Position numbers and translations under genes: made by a program | The notes under the pieces: generated by a model | Seen by the model: only the letters and a program-made list of their open reading frames with translations | Told to the model about the DNA's origin: nothing | Databases searched by the model: none | Shown: one piece after another, positions 38,345-48,811 of the stretch | How the letters are laid out: each line of letters begins with the position of its first letter | Numbering within the stretch: the stretch's first letter is position 1 | Assembly: GCF_039962255.1 (NCBI RefSeq) | Contig: NZ_JAMPKY010000002.1 | Location: 62,001-126,000 of the forward strand | Length of the DNA: 64,000 nucleotides | Direction of reading: 5' to 3' | DNA from: Leptolyngbya subtilissima AS-A7 | Lineage (GTDB): Bacteria > Cyanobacteriota > Cyanobacteriia > Phormidesmidales > Phormidesmidaceae

Positions 38345-40561
38345 ATGGTTGGGGTCGCATCACCCACAGCGGCGTTTCCCTCGTTGGAGACGGCTCTAAA
38401 ACATCATTTTGGCTACGACGAGTTTCGCCCAGGGCAGCGATCGGTGATCGAGGCGGTGCTGAAGAATCAAGATGCTCTGGTAATCATGCCCACTGGGGGC
38501 GGCAAGTCGCTGTGCTACCAGCTGCCCGCCCTGCTCAAGCTAGGGGTGATGGTGGTAATCTCGCCGCTGATTGCCCTGATGCAGGACCAGGTCGACAGCC
38601 TGACCGATAACGGCGTGGCTGCCACCTGCCTGAACAGTTCCCTTGACTTCGCCACCATTCGTCAGCGAGAAGCCGACCTACTGGCAGGCAAAATTAAGCT
38701 GCTGTACGTGTCACCCGAGCGATTGATGAGTCCGGGCTTTTTTGGGCTGCTGGGGCAGCTGATCCAAACCGTAGGTGTGAGCGGCTTTGCCATTGATGAA
38801 GCCCACTGCGTGTCGGAGTGGGGGCATGACTTTCGCCCCGAATACCGGCAGATGTCGGTGCTGCGGGAGAAGTTTCCCCAAATTGGAGTGATGGGGCTAA
38901 CGGCCACTGCCACCGAGCGGGTGCGGGTCGATATTGCCCAGCAGTTGCGGCTGCGCGACCCGCTAGTGCAGGTGTCAAGTTTCAACCGGCCCAACCTATT
39001 TTACGAGGTGCGCCCCAAAAGCCGCGACGGCTATCAGGAGCTGAGGCAGCAGGTCAAACAGCACCAAGGGTCTGGAATCATCTACTGCCTCAGCCGCAAG
39101 CGAGTCGATGAGCTAGCCCAGCGACTAAGGGAGGATGGGGAGTCAGTGCTGCCCTACCATGCTGGCTTAGCGGATGATGTGCGGCGGGAAAACCAAACTC
39201 GGTTTATTCGCGATGATGTGCGGCTGATGGTAGCTACGGTGGCTTTCGGCATGGGCATCAACAAACCCGACGTGCGGTTTGTCATCCACTACGACATTCC
39301 TCGCAACATTGAGGGCTATTACCAGGAGAGCGGGCGGGCCGGACGCGACGGTGAACCGGCTCATTGCACGCTGTACCTGGCTTACGGCGATGTGACCACG
39401 GCGGACTATTTGATCAGCCAAAAGCCCGATGAAGCCGAGCAGCGCATTGCCCGCCAGCAGCTTAGACAGATGGTGGACTACGCTGAAACCACGGTGTGCC
39501 GCCGCCGGGTACAACTGAGCTATTTTGGCGAAACCTTAGGCGAACACCTAGAGGGACCGTGTCACCAGTGCGATAACTGCACCAACCCGCCGCCAGTGGA
39601 GGACTGGACTGTTGAGGCGCAGAAGTTTCTCTCCTGCGTGGCCCGCTGTCAGGAGCGGTTTGGCATGGCCCACATCATCGATGTGCTGCGCGGTTCACAA
39701 AAGCAGAAGATTGTGGATCTGCGCCACGATCAGCTCTCAACCCACGGCATTGGCAAGGATCGATCGGTAGACGAGTGGCGGTTGCTGGGGCGATCGCTCC
39801 TTCACCAGCGCCTGGTCGATGAAACCACCGATGGCTACCCGGTGCTCAAACTCAATGCTGCCAGTTGGCAGGTCCTGCGCAAGCAAATTTCCGTAGAGGT
39901 AGCCGTACCGAAGGATTTTACCCCTGGCCCCGCCGAAGTGTCCACGCTTGAGGACACTCCTGAGGTGGCCCAGCTCTTAACTGTGCTTAAAGCCCTGCGC
40001 AAAAAACTGGCGGATCAGCAGAGTGTGCCTCCCTACGTCGTGTTTCCGGAGTCAGCCCTGCGGCAAATGGCTCAGACTCGGCCCCAGACCATGGAGGCTT
40101 TTGGTCAGGTTTCGGGGGTGGGCAGCCGCAAATTGGTTCAGTATGGCGAGGTGTTTACCGATGCCATCCGTCAGTTCTGCGCCGACTACGGACTAGAGTC
40201 TGACCTTGGAGCCGCCAAAGGCAGGTCTCGCCCAGCCCGAGAACGCCGTCAGGGCGTTGGCGACACCCACCGCCAAACGTTAGAGCTTCACCGCCAGGGG
40301 CTATCTATCCAAGAGGTTGCCGCCCAGCGCGGGCTTAAAGTCACCACCGTCGCCAGTCATTTAGAACAGCTAATTCGCCAGGGTGAAACGGTGGATATCG
40401 ATCAGTTGGTCAGCGCCGATCGCCAGCGGGCCATTATTGATGTGCTGACAGAAATGGAGCAGGGGTCGCTGACAGAAATGCGCGATTGCCTCGGTTCCAC
40501 CTTTAGCTACGAAGACATTCGCCTGGTACGCGCCGCTTGGCAGATGGAACAACAGCCATGA
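38345..40561 (+). CDS. recQ: ATP-dependent DNA helicase RecQ
   Basis: 3'-5' SF2 helicase for recombination and fork repair. ATG 38345 is preferred over TTG 38339, giving 738 residues. Motifs: MPTGGGKSLCYQLPALL (Walker A, near 48), DEAHCVSEWGHDFRPEY (motif II and aromatic loop, near 150), YYQESGRAGRDGEP (motif VI, near 325); then the zinc-binding four cysteines (CRRR...CHQCDNC), the RQC winged helix, an HRDC domain near 560-620, and an extra helix-turn-helix tail near 640-690 (LHRQGLSIQEVAAQRGLKVTTV). The HTH tail is found in a subset of bacterial RecQ. Confidence 0.95.
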   Translation: MVGVASPTAAFPSLETALKHHFGYDEFRPGQRSVIEAVLKNQDALVIMPTGGGKSLCYQLPALLKLGVMVVISPLIALMQDQVDSLTDNGVAATCLNSSLDFATIRQREADLLAGKIKLLYVSPERLMSPGFFGLLGQLIQTVGVSGFAIDEAHCVSEWGHDFRPEYRQMSVLREKFPQIGVMGLTATATERVRVDIAQQLRLRDPLVQVSSFNRPNLFYEVRPKSRDGYQELRQQVKQHQGSGIIYCLSRKRVDELAQRLREDGESVLPYHAGLADDVRRENQTRFIRDDVRLMVATVAFGMGINKPDVRFVIHYDIPRNIEGYYQESGRAGRDGEPAHCTLYLAYGDVTTADYLISQKPDEAEQRIARQQLRQMVDYAETTVCRRRVQLSYFGETLGEHLEGPCHQCDNCTNPPPVEDWTVEAQKFLSCVARCQERFGMAHIIDVLRGSQKQKIVDLRHDQLSTHGIGKDRSVDEWRLLGRSLLHQRLVDETTDGYPVLKLNAASWQVLRKQISVEVAVPKDFTPGPAEVSTLEDTPEVAQLLTVLKALRKKLADQQSVPPYVVFPESALRQMAQTRPQTMEAFGQVSGVGSRKLVQYGEVFTDAIRQFCADYGLESDLGAAKGRSRPARERRQGVGDTHRQTLELHRQGLSIQEVAAQRGLKVTTVASHLEQLIRQGETVDIDQLVSADRQRAIIDVLTEMEQGSLTEMRDCLGSTFSYEDIRLVRAAWQMEQQP

Positions 40562-40572
40562 ACAAACCACTT

Positions 40573-41064
40573 TCAACCGGGCGGGTTTTCTGAGGAAGCC
40601 TGGGAGTTAGAAGGTGTAACTGACAGCTCTATGGTGTTAAGCAGCTCTGCGAGACGGTTTTGATCGGTTAGGTAGAGATAACCGATTAAAGCCTCAAACG
40701 CAGTGGACTGCTGATAAATTTGGCTGTCAACCCGGCGGGGACCACGAGACGAGGCATTGCGTCCCCGGCGCAATAGGTCTTGTTCAGCAGCAGTGAGCAG
40801 CGGCAAGAGCTGCTGAACTTGACGGGCCTGCTGCTCAGCTCGAACCTGATTGACGACCTGCTGATGAAAGGCCTGAATACGCTTGGGAGGCAGCAAAAAA
40901 CTCCCCCGCACAAACAGTTCATAGACCGCATCACCAATATAGGCAAGGGCCACGGGAGATAGGGCGTTGACCTGCTCTAGGGTCAGAGATCCAGCAGGAC
41001 TATGGGCACCAAACTGTAGCAGCCGCAGCAGGCTGGCCGAAGGCTCGGGGGTTAGGTCAGCCAC
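40573..41064 (-). CDS. mrnC: Mini-ribonuclease 3 (MrnC)
   Basis: 163 residues: an RNase III catalytic domain without the dsRNA-binding domain, acting in 23S rRNA maturation. The catalytic signature is [16 protein letters not shown] near residue 33-48, and a second acidic cluster is [18 protein letters not shown] near 120-137. Length and layout match MrnC rather than full RNase III. It ends 11 bases from the end of convergent recQ. Confidence 0.9.
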   Translation of the reverse strand: MADLTPEPSASLLRLLQFGAHSPAGSLTLEQVNALSPVALAYIGDAVYELFVRGSFLLPPKRIQAFHQQVVNQVRAEQQARQVQQLLPLLTAAEQDLLRRGRNASSRGPRRVDSQIYQQSTAFEALIGYLYLTDQNRLAELLNTIELSVTPSNSQASSENPPG

Positions 41065-41098
41065 AGCTACCTCTGGCTAGGCCAATAAAGACCTAGGG

Positions 41099-41557
41099 TT
41101 ATTCACTGGGCGGATTTTCGAGGTGGGCGATCGCATCTTCAACCGAGGGCTGTAGCGACAGAAACTTCTCTAGCCGCACCAGCTTCACAGTTTGGGTAAC
41201 GCGGGGGTTTGTCACCACCTGCACGGTGCCACCTTCGGTGGTCGCTTTTTTGACGAGCTGCACCAGGGCACCAAGACCAGAGCTATCGACAAAGTCGATA
41301 GTTGCCAAATCTAAAATGATATTGTTCGGTCCCGCTTCGACGTACTTGGTCATTACCTTGCGAAAAGCAGGTTCTGAGAAAGCGTCTAACAAGCCCGTGA
41401 GGCGAAAAAGTTGATAGGTTCCCCTGACATCGCGGGTGCCTCGTAAGCTTACGGTCAGGGTTAGAGATTCAGCGATGGGAAACCTCCTCGTGCTCCAATT
41501 CGACGTTAAATATAGGTCAGGATACTGCTGACCGCAAGGGGTGAAACCGTACCCCAA
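41099..41557 (-). CDS. STAS-domain anti-sigma-factor antagonist
   Basis: SpoIIAA-like STAS domain with the phosphorylatable Ser in IDFVDSSGLGALV. It should sit in a partner-switching signal cascade with a kinase/anti-sigma factor. The only in-frame ATG is 41557, giving 152 residues, but the first 27 look unlike protein of this family. A perfect AGGAGG (41483-41488 on the plus complement) lies six bases before an in-frame ATC at 41476, and from there the sequence (IAESLTLTVSLRGTRDV) fits the family N-terminus. The true start may therefore be AUC 41476; see findings. Confidence 0.85.
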   Translation of the reverse strand: MGYGFTPCGQQYPDLYLTSNWSTRRFPIAESLTLTVSLRGTRDVRGTYQLFRLTGLLDAFSEPAFRKVMTKYVEAGPNNIILDLATIDFVDSSGLGALVQLVKKATTEGGTVQVVTNPRVTQTVKLVRLEKFLSLQPSVEDAIAHLENPPSE

Positions 41558-41699
41558 CCGATTGACCGCAAAGCTTGTAGCCTGAGTCAGATTTGAATCA
41601 GGGTTGCTGCCCTACTGTAGACAGATAGCATATAGCGGTTTGGCTAAATTTTGCCAACCTGATTAAGAACCCTCTCAACTGGCGTGGCAATAGTCACCA

Positions 41700-42863
41700 T
41701 TAAACAGGCAACTGTTGCTGGCGATGGGTGCGCATGGAGTCAACGAACTTGGCGAAAAGGTAGTCGGCATCGTGGGGACCAGGGCTGGCCTCAGGGTGAT
41801 ATTGCACTGAGAACAGGGGCAGAGTCTTGTGGGCTAGCCCTGCTACGGTCTGATCGTTGAGGTTGAGATGGGTCACCGTCACCGTGTCTTCAGGAATTGA
41901 GGCCGCGTCGAGGGCAAAGCCGTGATTTTGACTGGTAATCTCCACCTGGCGTTCTAAACCGCAAGGTTGGTTTAGCCCCCGATGGCCAAACCGTAGCTTA
42001 AACGTAGATGCCCCCAGTGAGAGCCCCAGGATCTGATGGCCCATGCAAATGCCGAAGGTGGGGAGCGAGTAGTCTAAAAGCGCCTGCACTAGCTCTGGGG
42101 CCTTAGTCACCGCCGCCGGGTCACCAGGGCCATTTGACAGGAAAATACCGTCGGGCTGATAGCTCATAATTTGCTCAGCAGTAGCGCTGGCGGGCACTAC
42201 AACCACCCGACAGCCATAGCTAGCCAGGCGGCGCAGAATGTTGCGCTTCACCCCAAAGTCAACGGCAACTACGGTTAGTGGAGCACCTTCGCCTGGGGCT
42301 GGAACGGTGGGACCAAAGGCCCAGGCATCGTCGGTAACCTCAGTCCACTCATAGGTTTGCTCGGTGGTGACCTGATCGACCAGGTTGAGACCAGCCATTG
42401 AGGGTGCATCCTGGAGCTGGCGTAGCAGCTCTTGGGGGTCGAGCACGGTGGTAGAAATGGCTCCATTCATCGCCCCTGCCGTGCGTAGCTTGCGGGTGAG
42501 GGCGCGGGTGTCGATGCCAAAAATGCCGGGAATTTTGTGGGTCTTAAGGTAGTTGGGCAACGACTGAGTGGAGCGCCAGTTGCTGGGGATTTCGCAGATG
42601 TTGCGGGCGATCGCACCCTTAATATGGGGCCGACTCGACTCTTCGTCGTCGGGGTTAACGCCGGTGTTGCCCAGCTCGGGGTAGGTGAAGGTAACAATCT
42701 GGCCACAGTAGCTGGGGTCGGTCATGACTTCTTGATATCCTGTCATGCCGGTGTTGAAGACGACCTCACCCATAACGGTGCCCGGTGCCCCAAACGACCA
42801 GCCCCGAAACACCGAGCCGTCGGCCAATACAAGCACTGCGGGAGGGGCATCAGGAAAAACCAT
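41700..42863 (-). CDS. carA: Carbamoyl-phosphate synthase small subunit (CarA)
   Basis: Glutaminase subunit that feeds ammonia to CarB for carbamoyl phosphate, used in arginine and pyrimidine synthesis. 387 residues, full length. The N-terminal CarA-specific domain includes [14 protein letters not shown] and [17 protein letters not shown]. The class I glutamine amidotransferase domain has the catalytic Cys in [11 protein letters not shown] and His/Glu in [12 protein letters not shown]. No carB is adjacent, which is normal for cyanobacteria. Confidence 0.97.
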   Translation of the reverse strand: MVFPDAPPAVLVLADGSVFRGWSFGAPGTVMGEVVFNTGMTGYQEVMTDPSYCGQIVTFTYPELGNTGVNPDDEESSRPHIKGAIARNICEIPSNWRSTQSLPNYLKTHKIPGIFGIDTRALTRKLRTAGAMNGAISTTVLDPQELLRQLQDAPSMAGLNLVDQVTTEQTYEWTEVTDDAWAFGPTVPAPGEGAPLTVVAVDFGVKRNILRRLASYGCRVVVVPASATAEQIMSYQPDGIFLSNGPGDPAAVTKAPELVQALLDYSLPTFGICMGHQILGLSLGASTFKLRFGHRGLNQPCGLERQVEITSQNHGFALDAASIPEDTVTVTHLNLNDQTVAGLAHKTLPLFSVQYHPEASPGPHDADYLFAKFVDSMRTHRQQQLPV

Positions 42864-43078
42864 GGCGATTTGTTCAGCGCTAAGAATCGCTATTATCCTA
42901 AGGCTAAAGGACGGCTTTCAGCCATTTGATCGCTATTTCATTGAGAGGTAATTCTCCCCAAATTAGTAGCTAGCTCAACGTGGTCTTGACCTTCTCCTGC
43001 GCGGGACATGTCACCGATAGCGAGAGGATGGGGAATCCTGGTGTTTACGTGAGCAATTGGAACAGTGGAGCAACAGCT

Positions 43079-43936
43079 ATGGGAAGTGCCAGGGCGATCG
43101 CAAGTAGGTTCATGCTGTCCACTGTGGCCTTCGGTTTGGTAGGCTGCGGCCTGTCTGTCAATACATTAAATACATTGCTGCCGGTTGGTCCCGCCGAGGT
43201 GTCTACCGAGGCCTCTGAGGCGGCTACCGCCCCTGAACCGCTCGTTTTACCCATCGCCGCCGAGTCGGCTCCGGTGCCACCCGCCCCGACCCCAGATTCC
43301 TTTCGAGAGGCGGTGAATCGGGCTACTAGCGCTGTCGCCATTGGTCAGTCGGCCCAGTCTAAGGCTGATTGGCAGCTGGCCGCCAGTCGCTGGCAGCAGG
43401 CGATCGGCTTGATGGAGCAGGTGCCTAGCAACAGCCCCAACCACGCTCAGGCCCAAACCAAGGCCCAGGAGTATAAACAACACCTGACGGCGGCTCAGAG
43501 GCGGGCCACGGGTTCTATCGTGCCAGCGGCGGCCCTTGCCCCTGCCCCCAAGGCAGTTTTACCGGCTGGGTTGGCGGCCCAAATCCCGATTCAGGGGCGG
43601 CAGGGAGGCACACCGATTGTGGCCGTTACCCTAAAGGGCAGCAGCGGTGCTCAGACCTTCCCCATGCTGTTTGACACCGGGGCCACCGGCACCTTAATTA
43701 CCGCCGAGATGGCCCAGGCGGTGGGGGTCACCATTGTGGGCGCAATCCAGGCCAGAATCGCTGACGGCAGCGTGGTGAGCCTGCCTGTTGGCTATGTGGA
43801 TGCCGTGGAATTGGGTGGCCTCCGTCGCGAACAGGTGATAGTCGCTATCGGCGGCAGCTACGGCCTGCTAGGGCAGGACGTCTACGGTGAATATGGCATC
43901 GCTATTGGGTCTCACCAGATCAACCTGCACCAGTGA
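43079..43936 (+). CDS. Lipoprotein-type retropepsin-like aspartic protease
   Basis: I chose ATG 43079 (frame open to 42980) because it begins a lipoprotein signal: hydrophobic STVAFGLVGCGLS with LVGC as lipobox, so the mature protein would be anchored at Cys21. Then a Pro/Ala-rich linker, a helical stretch (about 80-155) resembling a TPR-like repeat, and a C-terminal single-domain aspartic protease (about 170-285) with MLFDTGATGTLIT as the catalytic D-T-G and GLLGQDVYG as the second strand motif. Such proteins act as dimers with one Asp each. Substrate unknown. Confidence 0.8.
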   Translation: MGSARAIASRFMLSTVAFGLVGCGLSVNTLNTLLPVGPAEVSTEASEAATAPEPLVLPIAAESAPVPPAPTPDSFREAVNRATSAVAIGQSAQSKADWQLAASRWQQAIGLMEQVPSNSPNHAQAQTKAQEYKQHLTAAQRRATGSIVPAAALAPAPKAVLPAGLAAQIPIQGRQGGTPIVAVTLKGSSGAQTFPMLFDTGATGTLITAEMAQAVGVTIVGAIQARIADGSVVSLPVGYVDAVELGGLRREQVIVAIGGSYGLLGQDVYGEYGIAIGSHQINLHQ

Positions 43937-44015
43937 GAACAAATCTCTGGGGTAGCCTGGCTCAGAGACTAAGAATGCGTGAGAATAGGCAGCAGGTTTC
44001 GCACTATCTTCACCT

Positions 44016-44915
44016 ATGGCTGTCTCTGTATTGCCCGCCGCTGCGGGGCTAAGTGAACCCACCTCGATCGCAATGGCAGCCCAAGTACAGGTGGCGGCAA
44101 TCAACACACTGCTCGCTGACGTCGCTATTCCCACAGCCTACGTGGCAGGAACGGATGGCGGCAACACACCGCCTCTGCTGCTGATCCCTGGATTTGACAG
44201 CTCGCTGCTTGAGTTTCGCCGGCTGCTGCCGCTGCTGGGCTCCCAAGCCTGGGCCGTCGATTTGCTGGGGTTTGGGTTTAGCGATCGCACTCTCATCCCT
44301 AATCTCTCGCCTGGGGCCATCAAGCTGCACCTGTACAGCTTTTGGCAACAGCAGATCAACCGTCCGGTGGTGTTAGTAGGGGCCTCAATGGGCGGGGCCG
44401 CCGCCATCGACTTTGCCCTGACCTACCCCGAGGCCGTAGCTGGCCTAGTGCTGATTGATGCCGCTGGCTTTGCCGCTGGCCCTGCCATGGGCAACCTAAT
44501 GGTGCCGCCACTGGATAGCTGGGCCACGGCCTTTTTGCGCAGTCCTAGGGTGCGGCGTAGCATTAGCCGTCAGGCCTACTTCGACAAAACCTTCGTCACC
44601 GCCGATGCAGAACTGTGCGCCGCCCTGCACCTCCAGTGCCCTGGCTGGCAGGAGGCCCTGATTGCCTTCACTAAGAGCGGCGGCTACAACTTTTTGACCA
44701 CCAAAATTCCCGCAATCGCCTGCCCTACCCTGGTGATCTGGGGCGAGCAGGACAAAATTTTGGGCATAAAAGACGCGCGGCGGTTTGAGCGGGCGATCGC
44801 CGGCTGCAAGCTGGTTTGGATTCCCAACTGTGGCCATGTGCCCCACCTGGAAAAACCTCAAGAGACGGCGGCGGCGATCGCCCCCTTTGTCGCCCAACTC
44901 GTCCCCACATCCTGA
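44016..44915 (+). CDS. Alpha/beta-hydrolase family protein
   Basis: 299 residues with an intact triad: nucleophile Ser in VGASMGGAAAIDFAL near 128, Asp in VIWGEQDKILG near 245, His in NCGHVPHLEKP near 275; oxyanion region LIPGFDSSLLEF near 59. The family covers esterases, lipases and others; the substrate cannot be inferred. It follows the aspartic protease gene by 79 bases on the same strand, and gcvP is 143 bases downstream. No signal peptide. Confidence 0.85.
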   Translation: MAVSVLPAAAGLSEPTSIAMAAQVQVAAINTLLADVAIPTAYVAGTDGGNTPPLLLIPGFDSSLLEFRRLLPLLGSQAWAVDLLGFGFSDRTLIPNLSPGAIKLHLYSFWQQQINRPVVLVGASMGGAAAIDFALTYPEAVAGLVLIDAAGFAAGPAMGNLMVPPLDSWATAFLRSPRVRRSISRQAYFDKTFVTADAELCAALHLQCPGWQEALIAFTKSGGYNFLTTKIPAIACPTLVIWGEQDKILGIKDARRFERAIAGCKLVWIPNCGHVPHLEKPQETAAAIAPFVAQLVPTS

Positions 44916-45058
44916 CCTAATAGTCCGAAACTTGTCCCTTGAGGGTGCCAACGGGCAGCAAATTTATCGCCAATGTTTCAAGATATGAATGAAGAGGCGC
45001 TTAGATCCTGGGCGCGATCGAGGCAACCCCAACCATTTGGAGCCATCCGCAAACGTGT

Positions 45059-47995
45059 ATGACGCAACTTTTTCCCCAGACCAGCACCGTTGATACCGCC
45101 ACTTTAAAGACGAACGGCACCGCGCCTGCTGCCCCCCTCAGCCCCTTTGCAGCACGCCATTTGGGGCCAACCACTAACGATACAGAGGCTATGCTCGCGG
45201 CCCTGGGCTATGCCACCTTGAATGAGCTGATTGACGCCACTGTGCCTGCGGCAATTCGGCTACCCCATGCCCTCAAGCTGCCCGAGGGAGCGGACGAAGC
45301 CACAGCTCTAGCCCAGCTCAAAACCCTCGCCAATCAAAATCAAGTGTGGCGGTCATACCTCGGCCTGGGCTATGCCAACACTTTCACACCGGCAGTGGTT
45401 CAGCGCAACGTGCTTGAAAATCCCGGCTGGTACACCCAATACACTCCCTACCAGCCCGAAATTTCCCAGGGTCGCCTCGAAGCCCTGCTCAACTTCCAAA
45501 CCTTGGTCACCGACCTGACCGGCATGGAAATTGCCAACGCCTCCCTGCTCGACGAGGGCACTGCCGCCGCCGAGGCCATGACCTTGGCCTTCAACGCCCG
45601 CAAGCAAAAAGATGCCAAAACCTTCTGGGTCTCCGCCGCCTGCCATCTGCAAACTATTGATGTGGTCAAAACCCGTGCCCTCCCCCTAGGCATTGAGGTC
45701 GTTGTGGGCGACCACCAAATCTTTAGCTTCGACACTCCAGTGTTTGGGGTGCTGCTGCAATACCCCGCCACCGATGGGGCCATTTACAACTATGAAGACT
45801 TTGTCAGCCAGGCTCACGCCAACCATGCTCTGGTCACCGTCGCCGCCGATCTGCTCAGCCTGACCCTGCTGCGCCCCCCCGGTGAATTTGGCGCTGACAT
45901 TGTGGTTGGCAACACCCAGCGCTTTGGGGTGCCCCTGGGCTTTGGCGGCCCCCACGCCGCCTTCTTTGCCACTCGCAACAGCTTTGCTCGCAAACTGCCC
46001 GGCCGCTTGGTGGGCGTCTCTAAAGACACCTACGGCAACCCGGCCCTGCGCCTCACTCTGCAAACCCGCGAACAGCACATTCGCCGCGACGCCGCCACCA
46101 GCAATATTTGCACCGCTCAGGTACTGCTGGCGATTATGGCCAGCATGTATGCGGTGTATCACGGGCCAGAGGGGTTAAGAGCGATCGCCTCCCGCATCCA
46201 TTACCAGACCCAAACCCTCGCTGCCGCCCTCACCGAGGCTGGCTTTGAGCTGGGCAAAGAGCCAGTATTTGATACGTTGCGAGTTACGGTGGGCGATCGC
46301 CAAGCCGCCATCCTCGCTCGCGCCGCCGAGCACCGCATCAACCTGCGCATACTCGACGCTGAAACCCTGATCGTTGCCCTCGACGAGACCGTCACCGAAG
46401 CAGATCTTCAAGACCTAATCACCGTCTTCACCGGCGATCCAAATTCAGAATTCAAAATTCAGAATTCAAAATTCACTCACTCCCTCACCCCCTCACTCCC
46501 CCACGCCCTCACCCGTACCACCCCCTACCTCACCCACCCCACATTCAACCGCTACCACTCCGAAACAGAGATGCTGCGGTACCTCTATCGCCTGCAAAAC
46601 AAAGATCTTTCCCTAGCGACGGCGATGATTCCGCTGGGGTCATGCACCATGAAGCTCAACGCCACCGCTGAGATGGTGCCCATCACCTGGCCGGAGTTTG
46701 GCCAGATTCACCCCTTTGCGCCCAGCGAGCAAACCCCTGGCTATCGGCAGCTGTTCGCCGATTTAGAAACTTGGCTAGCCGAAATCACCGGGTTTGACGG
46801 CGTTTCGCTCCAACCCAACGCCGGAGCCCAGGGTGAATACGCGGGCCTGCTAGTGATCCGCGAATATCACCAGCAGCGGGGTGACTACCACCGCAACGTC
46901 TGCCTAATTCCCCAGTCGGCCCACGGCACCAACCCCGCCAGCGCAGTCATGGCCGGTATGAAGGTCGTCCCCGTTGCCTGCGACGAAGACGGCAACATCG
47001 ATGTGACCGACCTACAGGCCAAGGCCGAAAAGCACAGTGAGAATTTGTCAGCGCTGATGGTTACCTACCCCTCCACCCACGGGGTATTTGAGGCGGGCAT
47101 TGCCGAAATCTGTGCGATCATCCACACCCACGGCGGCCAGGTCTATATGGATGGAGCCAACATGAATGCCCAGGTGGGTCTCTGCCGCCCCGCCGACTTT
47201 GGGGCCGATGTCTGCCACCTCAACCTGCACAAAACCTTCTGCATTCCCCACGGTGGCGGCGGACCGGGAGTTGGCCCAATCGGGGTGAAAGCTCACCTAG
47301 TGCCCTACCTGCCGGGGCACAGTCTAACGAGCGGCGTCAGCGGCAAGCAGGGCATCGGCGCGGTAACGTCGGCTCCCTGGGGCAGCGCCAGCATTCTACC
47401 GATTTCGTGGATGTATATTGCCATGATGGGCGGCGCGGGGCTAACGTGGGCCACAGAAATTGCCATTCTCAACGCCAACTACATTGCCCAGAGATTAGCG
47501 GGGCACTACGACATTCTCTACACCGGGCAGAACGGACGGGTAGCCCACGAGTGCATTCTCGACGTACGCCCCTTCAAAAAGTCGGCGGATGTTGGGGTCG
47601 AAGATGTGGCCAAACGGCTGATCGACTACGGTTTTCACCCACCAACTATGTCGTGGCCGGTGGCGGGAACGCTGATGGTAGAACCCACCGAAAGTGAAGC
47701 AAAGGCAGAGCTAGATCGCTTCTGCGATGCAATGATTGCCATTCGCGAGGAAATTCGCGCGATTGAGACCGGGGAGAGCGATCGCGACAACAACCTGCTA
47801 AAAAATGCCCCTCACACAGCAGTCGATCTGGTGTCTGACTGGGACCGCCCCTACAGCCGAGAGCAGGCGGTGTTTCCGACACCGTTCACCCGCAGCGCCA
47901 AGTTTTGGCCAGCGGTGAACCGCATTGATCAGGCCTACGGCGATCGCAACCTGATTTGCTCCTGTGCCGGCATGGATACCTACAGCGAAGCCTGA
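45059..47995 (+). CDS. gcvP: Glycine dehydrogenase (decarboxylating), P-protein (GcvP)
   Basis: PLP enzyme of the glycine cleavage system; it decarboxylates glycine and passes the aminomethyl group to the H-protein lipoyl arm, central to photorespiratory glycine use in cyanobacteria. 978 residues, one chain fusing the two P-protein halves. The PLP Lys is in [18 protein letters not shown] (C-terminal half). Residues about 462-485, between the halves, are odd: they are encoded by five heptamers (AATTCAR/C) and a C/T-rich tract that look like intergenic repeat DNA, in frame. Other regions are normal. gcvT and gcvH are not in the window. Confidence 0.96.
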   Translation: MTQLFPQTSTVDTATLKTNGTAPAAPLSPFAARHLGPTTNDTEAMLAALGYATLNELIDATVPAAIRLPHALKLPEGADEATALAQLKTLANQNQVWRSYLGLGYANTFTPAVVQRNVLENPGWYTQYTPYQPEISQGRLEALLNFQTLVTDLTGMEIANASLLDEGTAAAEAMTLAFNARKQKDAKTFWVSAACHLQTIDVVKTRALPLGIEVVVGDHQIFSFDTPVFGVLLQYPATDGAIYNYEDFVSQAHANHALVTVAADLLSLTLLRPPGEFGADIVVGNTQRFGVPLGFGGPHAAFFATRNSFARKLPGRLVGVSKDTYGNPALRLTLQTREQHIRRDAATSNICTAQVLLAIMASMYAVYHGPEGLRAIASRIHYQTQTLAAALTEAGFELGKEPVFDTLRVTVGDRQAAILARAAEHRINLRILDAETLIVALDETVTEADLQDLITVFTGDPNSEFKIQNSKFTHSLTPSLPHALTRTTPYLTHPTFNRYHSETEMLRYLYRLQNKDLSLATAMIPLGSCTMKLNATAEMVPITWPEFGQIHPFAPSEQTPGYRQLFADLETWLAEITGFDGVSLQPNAGAQGEYAGLLVIREYHQQRGDYHRNVCLIPQSAHGTNPASAVMAGMKVVPVACDEDGNIDVTDLQAKAEKHSENLSALMVTYPSTHGVFEAGIAEICAIIHTHGGQVYMDGANMNAQVGLCRPADFGADVCHLNLHKTFCIPHGGGGPGVGPIGVKAHLVPYLPGHSLTSGVSGKQGIGAVTSAPWGSASILPISWMYIAMMGGAGLTWATEIAILNANYIAQRLAGHYDILYTGQNGRVAHECILDVRPFKKSADVGVEDVAKRLIDYGFHPPTMSWPVAGTLMVEPTESEAKAELDRFCDAMIAIREEIRAIETGESDRDNNLLKNAPHTAVDLVSDWDRPYSREQAVFPTPFTRSAKFWPAVNRIDQAYGDRNLICSCAGMDTYSEA
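46442..46514 (+). repeat. In-frame repeat tract inside gcvP
   Basis: Five 7-mers (AATTCAG, AATTCAA, AATTCAG, AATTCAA, AATTCAC) run from 46442 to 46476, then a C/T-rich tract to about 46514 built from CTCACTCC-like words. The reading frame stays open across it. The C/T tract resembles the pyrimidine arms of the intergenic inverted repeats at 49.7 and 63.5 kb. Confidence 0.75.
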
Positions 47996-48087
47996 GAGGT
48001 TTTCTCGCTCCGAAATTCCTCAAAATCGCTGCAAGCTGGGGCTTTGCCCTTAAGCTGAAGCTGTTAAGTTGCTAGACGTTCACCGTA

Positions 48088-48756
48088 ATGGCTAATTCTC
48101 CGCAACCTCGAGTGATTTTTTTAGATGCGGTTGGCACGCTGTTTGGGGTAGCGGGTAGCGTTGGCGCTGTCTACGCCGACCTTGCCCAGCACCAAGGCAT
48201 TGAGGCTGACCCTGCGACCTTAAATCAAGCGTTTTTCAGGGCTTTTAGAGCGGCCCCAGAAATGGCTTTCCCCGGCAGTGACCCCGCTGCGGTACCCGAA
48301 CAAGAGTATCGCTGGTGGCGGGTAATTGCCCAGCAGACCTTTAGCAGTGCTGGGGTGCTCGATCGCTTCGTAGACTTTGACAGCTTCTTTGCCGACCTCT
48401 ACGCCTATTTTGCCACCGCCGCCCCCTGGGAACTCTACCCCGACGTGCCCCCGGCCCTCGATCGCTGGCGGCGGCGCGGCATCACCCTGGGGGTGATCTC
48501 AAACTTCGACACCCGGCTGTATCAAGTGCTCGAAGAACTCAATCTAGCCACCTATTTCAGCTCAGTTACGCTATCGTCTGAGGCTGGGGCAGCCAAGCCC
48601 GACCCACTAATTTTTGCTACCGCACTGCAAAAGCACCGCTGCGACGCCAGCCAAGCCTGGCACATCGGCGACAGCAAAACTGACGATTTTGAAGGGGCCA
48701 AAGCCGCTGGACTTCACGGCATCCTAGTCAAACGACCAGTGAGTGGACAGCCTTGA
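48088..48756 (+). CDS. HAD-superfamily (IA) hydrolase, REG-2-like
   Basis: 222 residues of the haloacid-dehalogenase fold with a helical cap. Motif I is FLDAVGTLFG: the nucleophile Asp is present but the usual second Asp (DxD) is Val, which is common in the REG-2/HDHD3-like branch and may lower or alter phosphatase activity. Motif II is VISNFDT; motif III/IV are the Lys in GAAKPDPLIF and DSKTDDFEGAKAAGL. Substrate unknown. It lies 92 bases after gcvP, same strand. Confidence 0.85.
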   Translation: MANSPQPRVIFLDAVGTLFGVAGSVGAVYADLAQHQGIEADPATLNQAFFRAFRAAPEMAFPGSDPAAVPEQEYRWWRVIAQQTFSSAGVLDRFVDFDSFFADLYAYFATAAPWELYPDVPPALDRWRRRGITLGVISNFDTRLYQVLEELNLATYFSSVTLSSEAGAAKPDPLIFATALQKHRCDASQAWHIGDSKTDDFEGAKAAGLHGILVKRPVSGQP

Positions 48757-48811
48757 GTAGGGTAGACTCTTTGCGTCACTGACCCACCCGCACGACTCAG
48801 CTACTAGCGCC

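Noticed and set aside
44916..45058. Glycine riboswitch upstream of gcvP
   Set aside because: The 143-base leader shows none of the conserved glycine-aptamer core that I could recognise.
46442..46476. CRISPR-like repeat in gcvP
   Set aside because: The units are seven bases with no spacers and lie in an open reading frame.
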